Origin: CAZHVS01 sp964536015
GTDB lineage: Bacteria > Bacteroidota > Ignavibacteria > Ignavibacteriales > Ignavibacteriaceae
DNA length: 64,000 nt
Reading direction: 5' to 3'
Assembly (NCBI GenBank): GCA_964536015.1
Contig: CAZHVS010000012.1
Location: 1 to 64,000, forward strand
Shown: positions 8,594 through 17,657 of the stretch, piece after piece
Layout: every line of letters starts with the position of its first letter
How positions within the stretch are numbered: the stretch's first letter is position 1
The notes under the pieces: model-generated
Database searches by the model: none
What the model saw: only the letters and a program-made list of their open reading frames with translations
Told to the model about the DNA's origin: nothing
Translations under genes and position numbers: made by a program

Positions 8594-10834
8594 ATGAGAA
8601 TTTTTATAACAGCAGTAATGTGTTTTTGTTTTTTCATGACTTCTTTAAGTCAGGAAGAATTAAAAGGGACAATTAATTCAATTGATTCTCAAAACAAATT
8701 AAGTCCTCTTGCCGGTGCAACAATTTTTTGGCTGGGGACAAACATAGGTACAACTTCAGGCATTGATGGAAAATTTACAATTCCTTTTTCGCAGAAATCT
8801 AAAAAACTTTTTATTAGTTTTATTGGATACCAAAACGATACTTTACTTATAAATGATGAAACTGAATTGACTGTAAATTTAATTCCAATTGTTCATGAAT
8901 TAAAAAAAGTTGAAGTAATTGGCGAAAAACCTTCAATAGAAATAGACTACCTTGGAATAGAAAATAAATCGACCATTAATCAGAAAGAATTATTAAAAGC
9001 TGCTTGCTGCAATCTTTCTGAAAGTTTTGAAACAAATCCATCTATTGATGTTTCATTCACCGATGCAATCACAGGAACCAAACAAATAGAAATGCTCGGT
9101 CTTTCTGGAATATATACTCAAACAACTATGGAAAATCTACCATACATAAGAGGATTAATTTCTTCTACAGGATTGACTTTTATTCCAGGCACGTGGATCA
9201 ATTCTATTAATGTTTCAAAAGGCATTGGCTCGGTTGCAAATGGATTTGAATCAATAACAGGACAAATTGATGTTGAAATGCAAATACCAATAAACTATCA
9301 ATTAAAACCATTTTATTTCAATCTTTATGGAGATAATGATAAACGATTCGAAGGTAATCTTATTCATGGATTTCTATTTTCGGAACATTTGTCAGTTATA
9401 TCAATGTTGCATTCTAGCACAAGACAGCATTCATCAGATAATAATTCTGACGGCTTTAATGATATGCCAGAGTTTAAAACCTATAACCTTATGCAGCGAT
9501 GGAGTTTTCATACTGAAAATGGAATAGAAGGACAATATGGATTTCAATTTATAAAAGATATAAAAGAAAGCGGAACATTAAATCATCAAAATCCCAGCAC
9601 ACACACATATAGATATGGTGCGAATAATGAGCAATTTAATGTTTATGCAAAAACCGGTTATCTTTTTCCCGAAAAGACATACAAGTCTTTTGGATTACAA
9701 CTTACTTATTCCAGTTATTTAAATAATTCCTTTTTTGGAATCAGGAATTATTCAGGCAAACAAAAAACAGGTTATTTAAATTTTATTTACCAGTCCATAT
9801 TTGATACAGAAGTCAATAAATTCAGAACTGGTTTTAGTTTTTTGTTTGATAATTATGATGAAACTTTTCTATATAATAATTTTAAAAGAGTTGAAAGAAT
9901 ACCCGGAATCTTTTTTGAATATACATTTAAACCAGATGAAATGTTTTCTTTAGTTTCAGGAATTCGTTTCGATAATCACAATTATTACGGTTTAATGATT
10001 TCGCCTCGTCTTCATATACGATATGCAATTGATGAAGATTTTGTTCTTCGTTTTGCGGCGGGTCGCGGATTCCGAACATCGAATATATTCGCAGAATATT
10101 CTTCGGGCTTTGCCAGTTCAAGAGATCTTATTATTAGTCAAACGGAATCTTTTGGTTACGGTTTAAAACAAGAATCAGCATGGAATTATGGTTTCAATGC
10201 TACTTATTATTTCTTATATCAGTACCGCGAAGCCACGTTTTCTATTGATGTTTACAGAACACAATTTGAAAATACAACAGTTGCAGATTTAGATCTGAAT
10301 CCACAACAAATAAATTTTTATTCTCTTAAAAATGGAGCTTATTCAAATAGTCTGCAATTTGAATTAAATATCTTGCCAATCGAAAAACTTTCCTTAAGAC
10401 TTGCTTACAGATTTCTTGATGTCAAACAAAAATTAAATGAAGAGTGGCGAGATAAACCATTTACATCAAAAAACAGAATGTTGTTAAATTTGAGTTATTC
10501 GACAAAGCAAGAAGATGTTGAAGATGACCAGATGTCATATGATTTAACAATTCAATGGTTTGGTGAAAAGAGAATTCCTTCGACAAAATTAAATCCGGTT
10601 GAATTCCAGCAAGGTGATAAATCGCCTGGATTTTTTATACTGAATGCACAAGTCAGTAAAACTTTTAATAACTGGTTTGATTGCTACATTGGAGCTGAAA
10701 ATATTTTAAATTATAAACAAACCAATCCCATCATAAGTCCAGAAAACCCTCACAGTAAATATTTTGATGCTTCATTAATTTGGGGACCAATAAGTGGTAG
10801 AATGATATATTCTGGAATTAGATTGAAAGTTTAA
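8594..10834 (+). CDS. TonB-dependent receptor, probable metal (copper-type) transporter
   Basis: The product is a 746-residue outer-membrane receptor. It has a signal peptide (about 1-19), a carboxypeptidase-like beta-sandwich (about 22-100), a plug (about 125-240) and a 22-strand-type barrel. The plug carries C138-C139 in the block AACCNLSESFETNPS, then GTKQIEMLGL, characteristic of TonB receptors found next to HMA proteins. The cysteine pair could contact a soft metal during transport (inference). The start has a strong SD (TGGAGGAG). The strong hairpin at 10839-10866 ends the unit. Confidence 0.8.
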   Translation: MRIFITAVMCFCFFMTSLSQEELKGTINSIDSQNKLSPLAGATIFWLGTNIGTTSGIDGKFTIPFSQKSKKLFISFIGYQNDTLLINDETELTVNLIPIVHELKKVEVIGEKPSIEIDYLGIENKSTINQKELLKAACCNLSESFETNPSIDVSFTDAITGTKQIEMLGLSGIYTQTTMENLPYIRGLISSTGLTFIPGTWINSINVSKGIGSVANGFESITGQIDVEMQIPINYQLKPFYFNLYGDNDKRFEGNLIHGFLFSEHLSVISMLHSSTRQHSSDNNSDGFNDMPEFKTYNLMQRWSFHTENGIEGQYGFQFIKDIKESGTLNHQNPSTHTYRYGANNEQFNVYAKTGYLFPEKTYKSFGLQLTYSSYLNNSFFGIRNYSGKQKTGYLNFIYQSIFDTEVNKFRTGFSFLFDNYDETFLYNNFKRVERIPGIFFEYTFKPDEMFSLVSGIRFDNHNYYGLMISPRLHIRYAIDEDFVLRFAAGRGFRTSNIFAEYSSGFASSRDLIISQTESFGYGLKQESAWNYGFNATYYFLYQYREATFSIDVYRTQFENTTVADLDLNPQQINFYSLKNGAYSNSLQFELNILPIEKLSLRLAYRFLDVKQKLNEEWRDKPFTSKNRMLLNLSYSTKQEDVEDDQMSYDLTIQWFGEKRIPSTKLNPVEFQQGDKSPGFFILNAQVSKTFNNWFDCYIGAENILNYKQTNPIISPENPHSKYFDASLIWGPISGRMIYSGIRLKV

Positions 10835-10838
10835 AACA

Positions 10839-10866
10839 AAAAGAGATTGCATCTGCAATCTCTTTT
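10839..10866. terminator. Bidirectional intrinsic terminator
   Basis: AAAGAGATTGCA and TGCAATCTCTTT form a 12-bp or longer perfect stem around a very short loop, with A and T runs on its flanks. It lies between the TonB receptor gene (plus) and thyX (minus), whose ends converge 40 bases apart, so it can stop transcription from both sides. Confidence 0.88.
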
Positions 10867-10874
10867 AATTTGAT

Positions 10875-11729
10875 TTATAATTTTTTTACTTTTTTCAGTT
10901 TATCCAAAAACTCCTGAGTCTCATATTTGGAATCAAACATTTTCAGTTTGTTTTCATCTACTTTTTCAGGAATAAATTCGTTCAAAATTTTTAATTCAGT
11001 TTTTGAAAAAGTAATTGCATTAATTATATAATCTTCAAATGCCTCGTATGCTAGCGGTACGACTTTTTTTACAATCTCGGCCATTGCAAGAGCATAAACT
11101 CTTATTTCGTACTGTGCGTGTTCGTCAATTCTTAATCTTAAAAAGTGTAAAAGATTATGAAGATCAATCTTCCAGTACCACTGAGTATAAAGTGATAGCG
11201 GAAGATTAATTCTGGCTAGTTCGCGGGAGACATTATCTTCAAGCAGTTCATTATAACTATCGAAAGAAGCTTTTTGTCCTGCAAGTAAAATTTCCACAAC
11301 TTTTTTTCTTTTATCTGCAGGTATTTCTTCATCGCTTCTTCCCTGCCTGTTGGTGATGCTTTGTGGTTTTATATCTTCATCCATTGGCAGATAAAACTCG
11401 TCCGGCATAATTGAATATCTTCCTGAATATTCATTTACATTTGCTGTTCTATGTCTTATCCATTGTCTTGCAACAAAGATTGGCAGCTTAACATGAAATT
11501 TAAGTTCAACCATTTCAAATGGAGTTGTGTGTAAATGTCTCATCAGGTATCGAATAAGAGTTCTGTCTTCTCTAACAGATTTAGTTCCTTTTCCATAACT
11601 TACTCTTGCAGCCTGAACGATAGATTCATCGCTCCCCATATAATCTATTAGTCGTACAAATCCATGATTTAAACATTTATATTCTTTTTCAAGTATCTCT
11701 TCTGCTTTTGAGACCGTTGTTCTTGCCAT
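10875..11729 (-). CDS. thyX: FAD-dependent thymidylate synthase ThyX
   Basis: This 284-residue enzyme methylates dUMP to dTMP using methylene-tetrahydrofolate and FAD/NADPH, in the cytosol. The ThyX signature R92-H-R-x7-S102 (RHRTANVNEYSGRYS) is intact, and the flanking helices LRLRIDEHAQYEIR fit the family. The length is slightly above the 220-250 usual for ThyX because of a lysine-rich C-terminal extension. The ATG has AAGGA 7 bases upstream. The gene stands alone, convergent with the TonB receptor and divergent from the sequence across the N gap. Confidence 0.95.
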   Translation of the reverse strand: MARTTVSKAEEILEKEYKCLNHGFVRLIDYMGSDESIVQAARVSYGKGTKSVREDRTLIRYLMRHLHTTPFEMVELKFHVKLPIFVARQWIRHRTANVNEYSGRYSIMPDEFYLPMDEDIKPQSITNRQGRSDEEIPADKRKKVVEILLAGQKASFDSYNELLEDNVSRELARINLPLSLYTQWYWKIDLHNLLHFLRLRIDEHAQYEIRVYALAMAEIVKKVVPLAYEAFEDYIINAITFSKTELKILNEFIPEKVDENKLKMFDSKYETQEFLDKLKKVKKL

Positions 11730-11821
11730 TAAAATTCCTTTTATGATTTTTGCAGTTCAATTTAATATTTTTGTATGTAGTAAAAAAGAATTTTGAAACA
11801 ATAAAAATATTTTTTTCAATG

Positions 11822-11921
11822 NNNNNNNNNNNNNNNNNNNNNNNNNNNNNNNNNNNNNNNNNNNNNNNNNNNNNNNNNNNNNNNNNNNNNNNNNNNNNNN
11901 NNNNNNNNNNNNNNNNNNNNN
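11822..11921. other. Assembly gap of 100 N
   Basis: There are exactly 100 N, the conventional placeholder for a scaffold join of unknown true length. The sequences on either side are not proven contiguous, so the thyX to DUF1844 neighbourhood should not be over-read. A small ORF running through the N is meaningless. Confidence 0.99.
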
Positions 11922-11998
11922 CAAAGAATCCTTCGGATAAAACAAAACTATAACTTAAATTGATTACTGTAAATTTGAACTAATTTTATGGAGTAAAT

Positions 11999-12289
11999 AT
12001 GAATCAACCAAATAATAATGAATTTTTATTTATGCAATTGGTTATGCAAAATCAGCAGCTTGCAATGATGTCTCTTGGAAAGATAAAAAATCCTATGACT
12101 GATAAGATAGAACGCAATCTTGAAATGGCAAAGTATGCAATTGATACGCTGGATATGTTAATCGCAAAGACAAAAGGAAATCTTGGCGAATACGAAGATA
12201 AATTCATCAACGAAATAGTCAGAGAATTAAAATTAAACTACGTTGACGAAGTTGAAAAAGACAAAAAAGAAAATCCACCGAAAGAATAA
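11999..12289 (+). CDS. DUF1844 family protein
   Basis: The product is a 96-residue soluble helical protein. The blocks FMQLVMQNQQLAMMSLGK and NPMTDKIERNLEMAKYAID match DUF1844, a small conserved family of unknown function in Bacteroidota, Chlorobi and related phyla. A charged tail rich in Lys and Glu ends it. The stop codon directly abuts the nadK ATG, so translation of the two is probably coupled. SD is GGAG 7 bases upstream. Confidence 0.85.
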   Translation: MNQPNNNEFLFMQLVMQNQQLAMMSLGKIKNPMTDKIERNLEMAKYAIDTLDMLIAKTKGNLGEYEDKFINEIVRELKLNYVDEVEKDKKENPPKE

Positions 12290-13162
12290 ATGAAATTAGG
12301 ACTTATAGCCAATACCGACAAAGAGAATGTAAACAAAGTATTATCTTCTTTAATTAAACTTTTAATAAAGAATAAACTGGATTTCATTCTTTGTAACAAC
12401 CTGAAAAATTTTATTGATATTTCCAATCATTTTTTCAAACCTCTTTCCAGTCTTGCAAAACATAGTGATATATTAATCTCTATCGGTGGTGATGGTACTT
12501 TACTTAATACTGCATTCACTGCGCTTAAGTACGATAAACCAGTGTTGGGCGTTAATCTTGGCAAGCTGGGATTTCTTGCGGAGATAGATATAAATGAAAT
12601 GGGCTCACTGATTAAAGATATCAAGAGCAAAAATTACACAATAGAAGAGAGGATGATACTTGTTGCATCAACTAACAAAGAAAAATTTGTTGCTGTAAAT
12701 GATTTCGTAATAGGAAAAGGTGCCTGGCCTAAAATGATTGAAATAACTCTTAAAGTTGATGAAGAATATGTCTCTTCATTTTCTGCCGATGGTTTGGTTA
12801 TAGCAACTCCAACAGGTTCAACAGGTTATTCTTTATCGGTAGGTGGACCAGTTGTAAGTCCGCGTGCAAATGTAATAACTCTTAGTCCAATTTCCGCACA
12901 TAGTTTAACTCTTCGTCCTTTAGTTCTTCCGGGAATGCAAAAAATTTCTATTCTGGTAAATTCACAGCACCCTTTTATAAATCTTAACTGCGATGGACAA
13001 CGAGTAATAGAAATGACAACTCCGGCCAAACTTACAGTTTTTCAGAGTAATAAGCCTTTAAAACTTATTCACACTTCATCTGCAAGTTATTTCAAAATTT
13101 TGAGGACAAAACTTTACTGGGGAATTGACGCTCGTTTAAATAACATAAATGAAAGGAATTAG
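12290..13162 (+). CDS. nadK: NAD kinase
   Basis: This 290-residue enzyme phosphorylates NAD to NADP with ATP or polyphosphate in the cytosol. The catalytic G66-G-D-G-T motif, NLGKLGFLAEI, and the TPTGSTGYSLSVGGPV block of the C-terminal beta-domain are all present. It begins immediately after the DUF1844 stop and overlaps the following thioredoxin-like gene by up to 14 bases, forming a three-gene operon. Confidence 0.95.
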   Translation: MKLGLIANTDKENVNKVLSSLIKLLIKNKLDFILCNNLKNFIDISNHFFKPLSSLAKHSDILISIGGDGTLLNTAFTALKYDKPVLGVNLGKLGFLAEIDINEMGSLIKDIKSKNYTIEERMILVASTNKEKFVAVNDFVIGKGAWPKMIEITLKVDEEYVSSFSADGLVIATPTGSTGYSLSVGGPVVSPRANVITLSPISAHSLTLRPLVLPGMQKISILVNSQHPFINLNCDGQRVIEMTTPAKLTVFQSNKPLKLIHTSSASYFKILRTKLYWGIDARLNNINERN

Positions 13163-13658
13163 ATTGAAATATCTCTTGTTATTCTTTTTGCTTTTTGTTC
13201 AATTTTTATTTGCGCAAGAAAATAAAATTATTGTAGATGAAAAATCAGGGAAACCAATGTTAATTGGTTATTGTTCACGTGAAGCATTCCGGGATACTTC
13301 TTTTTCCTGGTGGTGGAAAGCAGAATATGATTTTTACAAATTAGATACAATCACATTAAAGCTGTTGCCCGATTTATCAGATTATAAAATTATGATTGTT
13401 ATGGGCACCTGGTGCAGTGATAGCAGAAGAGAAGTACCACGGTTTTATAAAATTTTAGATTACATAAATTTCCCTGCTCAGAATATTGCTTTAATTAATG
13501 TTAATCGTCAGAGAAAAACTTTAAGAGATGACGAACTTTTTGTTGAAGTAAATCTTGTCCCTACATTTTACATCTTCAAGAAAGGAAAGGTAGTGGGTGA
13601 AATTATTGAATCACCCAAAGAAAGTCTTGAAAAAGATTTATGGAACCTATTAAAGTAA
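13149..13658 (+). CDS. Exported thioredoxin-fold protein with a single cysteine at the active-site position
   Basis: The product is 169 residues with a clear signal peptide ending FAQ (about residue 23). A thioredoxin-like domain follows: MGTWCSDSRREVPRFYKIL stands where thioredoxins have WCGPC, with C89 but serine at position 92. The cis-Pro loop VNLVPTFYIF is retained. It cannot form the usual CxxC disulfide, so a single-cysteine redox or binding role is inferred. The ATG at 13149 overlaps nadK by 14 bases. A TTG at 13164 with AAAGGA upstream is an alternative start that fits the signal peptide better. A short unassigned gap of 107 bases follows. Confidence 0.75.
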   Translation: MKGIRLKYLLLFFLLFVQFLFAQENKIIVDEKSGKPMLIGYCSREAFRDTSFSWWWKAEYDFYKLDTITLKLLPDLSDYKIMIVMGTWCSDSRREVPRFYKILDYINFPAQNIALINVNRQRKTLRDDELFVEVNLVPTFYIFKKGKVVGEIIESPKESLEKDLWNLLK

Positions 13659-13765
13659 ATGACTGTTGTTTTTCCGCGAATATTCACAAAGCGGTTTCAT
13701 GGCTTCGATTCTTCTCTTCCAGAGACTAATCCTCTTTGCAGAAAAAATTTTTTACAATACTTGCT

Positions 13766-14923
13766 TTAATTATCCTCGGCAGGTGCAAGTGTAATCTTTC
13801 TTGTTGATACTACACTTTTTCGTGTCTTGATATTTTTTCTTTCTTTCTGATAAAGAACTTTCTCTGGTTCAGAAGTTTTTTCTTCTTTTACGTTTTTATA
13901 AACAAATATTTTTTTCTTAAAATTACGAAGCACAACTCTCTCTTCATCATGATGAAGCACATAATTCGGAGTTAAAGGAATTTTTCCTCCACCGCCGGGT
14001 GCATCGATTACAAAATGAGGAACAGCAAGACCACTTGTCCAGCCTCTTAATGCTTCAACAATTTCTAATCCTTTTTGAACAGAAGTTCTAAAATGATTTG
14101 CACCCTTGGTTTCGTCAGCCATATACATGTAGTAAGGACGAACTCTTATTTTCAGGAGCTTTTGAAAAAGTTCTTTGACTACTGCAGCATCATCATTTAT
14201 CCCCTTCATCAACACCATCTGGTTTCCAACCGGAATACCTGAGTTTGCAAGCATTTCACAAGCCTTTGAACTTTCCTCTGTAATTTCCCATGGATGATTG
14301 AAATGAGTGTTTACATAAATTGGATGATATTTCTTCAGCATATCGCACAGTTTTGGTGTTATTCTCTGAGGAAGAACGCAGGGCATTTTTGTTCCCAGCC
14401 TGATTATTTCAATGTGAGGAATCTGACGAAGCCGTTTTAGAATTTTTTCCAGCATTACATCTGTTAGCATGAGTGGATCGCCACCAGACATAATAACATC
14501 ACGTATTTCAGTGTGTTCTTCAAGATATTTAAAAGCCGCTTCCAATCCTTTCATCGAAATTTTTTCCTGGTTACCAACTTTTCTTTTTCTTGTACAGAAC
14601 CGACAATATAAACCACACTGACTTGTGGTCAAAAACAAAGCTCTGTCGGGATACCTGTGAGTAATATTTGGAACAGGACTCATCGCATCTTCGAGCAAAG
14701 GGTCATCATCTGCATCAAAGTCCTGGAGTTCTTTTATATCTGGAACGCATTGTAACCAGATTGGATCACCCGGGTATTTTATTAAACTTAAATAGTAAGG
14801 GTTTATTCTTACCTGAAAAAATTCATTAAGACTTTCAGCGACATTTTTGTCAATTCCAAATTTTTCAACCAGCTGATCAACCGTATGAATACTGTTCCTA
14901 ATCAATTGCTGCCAAAGTTCCAT
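13766..14923 (-). CDS. kamA: KamA family radical SAM enzyme, probable lysine 2,3-aminomutase
   Basis: The product (385 residues from the ATG at 14923) has the radical SAM cluster motif C103-G-L-Y-C107-R-F-C110. It also has the PLP-lysine in PGGGGK (K314), both diagnostic of 2,3-aminomutases, which convert L-alpha-lysine to beta-lysine. The two aspartates that hold the lysine epsilon-amino group in the clostridial enzyme have counterparts in YMADET (D270) and VIDAPGG (D307), so lysine specificity is favoured over glutamate. A basic tail of about 45 residues is extra. A GTG sits one codon earlier, but AGG spacing favours the ATG. It is the last gene of a four-gene overlapping cassette. A role in EF-P modification is less likely, since no epmA is visible. 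Confidence 0.85.
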   Translation of the reverse strand: MELWQQLIRNSIHTVDQLVEKFGIDKNVAESLNEFFQVRINPYYLSLIKYPGDPIWLQCVPDIKELQDFDADDDPLLEDAMSPVPNITHRYPDRALFLTTSQCGLYCRFCTRKRKVGNQEKISMKGLEAAFKYLEEHTEIRDVIMSGGDPLMLTDVMLEKILKRLRQIPHIEIIRLGTKMPCVLPQRITPKLCDMLKKYHPIYVNTHFNHPWEITEESSKACEMLANSGIPVGNQMVLMKGINDDAAVVKELFQKLLKIRVRPYYMYMADETKGANHFRTSVQKGLEIVEALRGWTSGLAVPHFVIDAPGGGGKIPLTPNYVLHHDEERVVLRNFKKKIFVYKNVKEEKTSEPEKVLYQKERKNIKTRKSVVSTRKITLAPAEDN

Positions 14924-14931
14924 CACTTAAC

Positions 14932-15411
14932 CTATAAGTTATTCATTAAATATTTTCCGTAAATTAAAAGCGATTCATTAACCGAATAAAAATGTTTTAT
15001 CTCAGCAAGAAGTTCATAATCGCATTTTATATAAAACTCTTTTGTCTTTCCGTAATTTTCTTTTGAAGATGTTTCCGCGAGAATTAATCTTCCGTTATTT
15101 TCTTTAACAAAATTTTCTGCGTGAAGTAAAAGTAATTTACCAATTCCTTTGCCTGATGCAACGGGATCAACTACAATCCAATACAAATCATATACTGCAT
15201 CTGTAATTGGTCTCCGTCCTGTACAGTGATAACCTAATAAATTTCCTTCTTCTTCATAAACAAAAATGTTATAATCTGTTTGTTGAGGAAATCTAATGGC
15301 AATATCAATTAACTCTAGGGCAACTTCAACATCTGCAGTTTTAAAGTTTGGTATCTTCTTCAAGATGTTTTCAAGGAGCGGTCTATCTTCGGATTTTAGT
15401 TTACGAATCAT
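14932..15411 (-). CDS. GNAT family N-acetyltransferase
   Basis: The product is a 159-residue single GNAT domain. The acetyl-CoA pyrophosphate loop is in VVDPVASGKGIGKLLL (GKGIG), preceded by the expected beta-4 strand and followed by a helix and AETSSKENYGKTKEFY. The substrate is not readable from sequence. It overlaps the upstream ATP-grasp gene by an ATGA and ends 8 bases before kamA. In methanogens a lysine 2,3-aminomutase gene is paired with a beta-lysine acetyltransferase (ablA/ablB) to make the osmolyte N-epsilon-acetyl-beta-lysine. A related role is inferred here. Confidence 0.8.
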   Translation of the reverse strand: MIRKLKSEDRPLLENILKKIPNFKTADVEVALELIDIAIRFPQQTDYNIFVYEEEGNLLGYHCTGRRPITDAVYDLYWIVVDPVASGKGIGKLLLLHAENFVKENNGRLILAETSSKENYGKTKEFYIKCDYELLAEIKHFYSVNESLLIYGKYLMNNL

Positions 15412-16445
15412 TTTTTTCTCTGCATTGCAAAATTTGAAATAGAAAATAATAACTCGCTATAATTCATTCCTTCAGCTTTTGCAGCTCTGAAAAAACCAGA
15501 GTCAGTTGATATGTCGGGATTAGGATTCAGCTCTATTACATATGGAATGTTGTTATTGTCAACACGAATATCAACTCTTGCATAGTCTCTGCAATCTAAG
15601 ACTGTAAAAGCAGTAATGGCTGTTTCTTCAATTACTGTCTTCAGTTCAGCAGATATTAGTGCAGGACATTGCGGAGTTGTATATTTGTAATAAACACTAT
15701 CTTCAATCCATTTGCCTTCGTAAGTTACAATTTTGGGAAGTTCTTCAGGTAAACCAGAAAAAGAAATTTCGGAAACCGGAAGGATCTTTCCGCCAAGTAT
15801 TGCAACATTGAATTCTCTTCCATCAATATACTCTTCAATAAGAATTTCTTGTTTGTATGTAGATGTTAAAAATTTTATTTGAGTTTTTAAGTCGTCAAAA
15901 TTTTTAACAACCGAATTTTCAGAAATTCCTATGCTGGCATCTTCTTTAAGAAGTTTTGTTATTACGGGAAATTTTAGTGAAAAACTTTTTTGTGTTATTC
16001 TCTTTCCAGGAGAATAAACTAAAAACTTTGGTGTGTTAATATTATAGAAATTTAAAACTTGTTTGGTGCGTGATTTATTAAGACAATTTCCAAGACACTG
16101 GGGGTTATTTCCGGTGTATTCTATTTTCATTAATTCAAATACTCCCGCCATATAAGATTCAAAAGAAGAAATTCCTTCAACAGATTCTACAAGATTAAAA
16201 ATTATATCGGGAGAATATTTTTGAATATTGTCGATTGCTTTACAAATATCTTTATCGATTGGTAATGAAGAAACATTGGAATAATAATTTGAAAGTGATT
16301 CTTCAATTAAATTAATTTCTTTTGCAAACCCGCTTTCAGATAAATCGTGATTATCTTTTATCTCAGTTTGTTGTTTGCCGGTATATACATCATACAGACT
16401 AACCGGCGAGTTATAGCAGATTAAAACTTTTTTATTTTGTTTCAT
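15408..16445 (-). CDS. ATP-grasp ligase, D-Ala-D-Ala-ligase-like (second copy of the pair)
   Basis: The product is a 345-residue ATP-grasp enzyme that would join a carboxylate to an amine through an acyl-phosphate. Visible landmarks are K164 in VITKLLKED, the adenine-contact pair E204-E205 in IEEYIDGREF, D292 in RVDIRVD, and the Mg-binding E305-x-N307 in IELNPNPDIS. The glycine-rich loop (DASIGIS) is shorter than in its neighbour. It differs from true Ddl in its N-terminal domain and substrate loop, so cell-wall D-Ala-D-Ala synthesis is unlikely. ATGA overlaps join it to the genes on both sides. Confidence 0.8.
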   Translation of the reverse strand: MKQNKKVLICYNSPVSLYDVYTGKQQTEIKDNHDLSESGFAKEINLIEESLSNYYSNVSSLPIDKDICKAIDNIQKYSPDIIFNLVESVEGISSFESYMAGVFELMKIEYTGNNPQCLGNCLNKSRTKQVLNFYNINTPKFLVYSPGKRITQKSFSLKFPVITKLLKEDASIGISENSVVKNFDDLKTQIKFLTSTYKQEILIEEYIDGREFNVAILGGKILPVSEISFSGLPEELPKIVTYEGKWIEDSVYYKYTTPQCPALISAELKTVIEETAITAFTVLDCRDYARVDIRVDNNNIPYVIELNPNPDISTDSGFFRAAKAEGMNYSELLFSISNFAMQRKK

Positions 16446-17500
16446 ACTAAACCATACCTTTTGCAGCCTGCGTAAAGAACTTTGTTTATCATTGTATTAT
16501 AATCATATCCTGCCGTTCTTGCAGCTTTAGGAAAACATGAATTTTCTTTTGGGTCGGGTAGAATACCAGGTAATGGATTTATTTCAATTATGTTTGGCTC
16601 GTCATTAACGTCAAGCCTCACATCAATTCTGCTCCAATCGCGGCAACGAAGAATGTTGTATGTCTTCAAACAAATTGATTTTATTTTTTCTTCAAGAATC
16701 TCATCAATCTTTGCAGGACAAACAAAAACATCAAGAGGATTTTCTTTCGTATCTAAAATCCATTTTGCCTCATAAGAATAAATTGGAATAAAGGTCTCAG
16801 GAAAATCCTTATAACTAATTTCAACTATTGGAAGAATTTCTAAATCACCATCATTTCCAATAATAGAAACAGTAAATTCTCTTCCCGGCAAATATTCTTC
16901 TATCAATGCATTTTGATTGTAAGTGTTAAAAATTCTTTCTGTTTCATTCATCAATTCATTTTTATTCTGAACAAATGAAGAGCTAAATATTCCCTTGCTT
17001 GATCCTTCTGCTACAGGTTTAACAATTAATGGGAAATTAAAATTAATTTTTTTTAATTCAGAAATTTCTTTTACAACAAAAAAATTTGGTGTCGGAATTT
17101 TGTGATAAGATAAAATTTCTTTCGTTCTTCCTTTATCGAGTGAAAGAGCAAGAGTCAAAGGATCTGAACCTGTGTAAGGAATATTTAACATATCAAGTAT
17201 TGCAGGAATTTGCGATTCACGGCTTGTTCCGTAAAAACCTTCTGCAATATTAAAAACTATATCGGGTTTTACATTTTTTAATTTTTCCACCACATCATAA
17301 TCAGCTTCAATCATTGTAACGTCGTTATACTTCGTCAAAGCTGCATGAACAGCGTTTATAGTTGACCATGTGTCCCATTCTGCATAAACATCGTTAATTT
17401 GTTGAATTGGTTTTTGTGGTGAAGATTTTCGGAATGGAGACACTAATGCGTTGTTAACCTCACCCTCGGGTTTAACATTGAATGTGAATGCAACATTCAA
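16442..17500 (-). CDS. ATP-grasp ligase, D-Ala-D-Ala-ligase-like (first gene of cassette)
   Basis: The product is a 352-residue ATP-grasp enzyme, a divergent paralogue of the next gene. It has K161 in LIVKPVAEG, the glycine loop GSSKG (166-170), E201-E202 in LIEEYLPGREF, D293 in RIDVRLD and E306-x-N308 in IEINPLPGILP. The family start (NVAFTFNVKPEG) matches a TTG at 17500; no upstream ATG or clear SD is available. It is the first gene of the cassette, with its promoter expected in the AT-rich 157 bases before recG ends. Two ligases in a row suggest two successive amide bonds or a heteromeric enzyme (inference). Confidence 0.8.
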   Translation of the reverse strand: MNVAFTFNVKPEGEVNNALVSPFRKSSPQKPIQQINDVYAEWDTWSTINAVHAALTKYNDVTMIEADYDVVEKLKNVKPDIVFNIAEGFYGTSRESQIPAILDMLNIPYTGSDPLTLALSLDKGRTKEILSYHKIPTPNFFVVKEISELKKINFNFPLIVKPVAEGSSKGIFSSSFVQNKNELMNETERIFNTYNQNALIEEYLPGREFTVSIIGNDGDLEILPIVEISYKDFPETFIPIYSYEAKWILDTKENPLDVFVCPAKIDEILEEKIKSICLKTYNILRCRDWSRIDVRLDVNDEPNIIEINPLPGILPDPKENSCFPKAARTAGYDYNTMINKVLYAGCKRYGLV

Positions 17501-17657
17501 TCTATCATTAAGTGATGAAAAAATATTTTTGTCTCCGATTTATTTTTTTTTCTATCCAAATATAAGTAATAAATTTTTTTTGTCAACAGAATTTAAATCG
17601 TGATAGAAAAAAAATAAAAATATTTTTCTTAAAATTTTTTCTCACTAAAAAATTTCT

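Noticed and set aside
11750..11953. Small ORFs across the N gap on both strands
   Set aside because: Half of each is N, so they are an artefact of the scaffold join.
13659..13765. CCGC/GCGG hairpin between the thioredoxin-like gene and kamA
   Set aside because: The stem is only 4 bp with a 13-base loop and no T tract, too weak to call a terminator.
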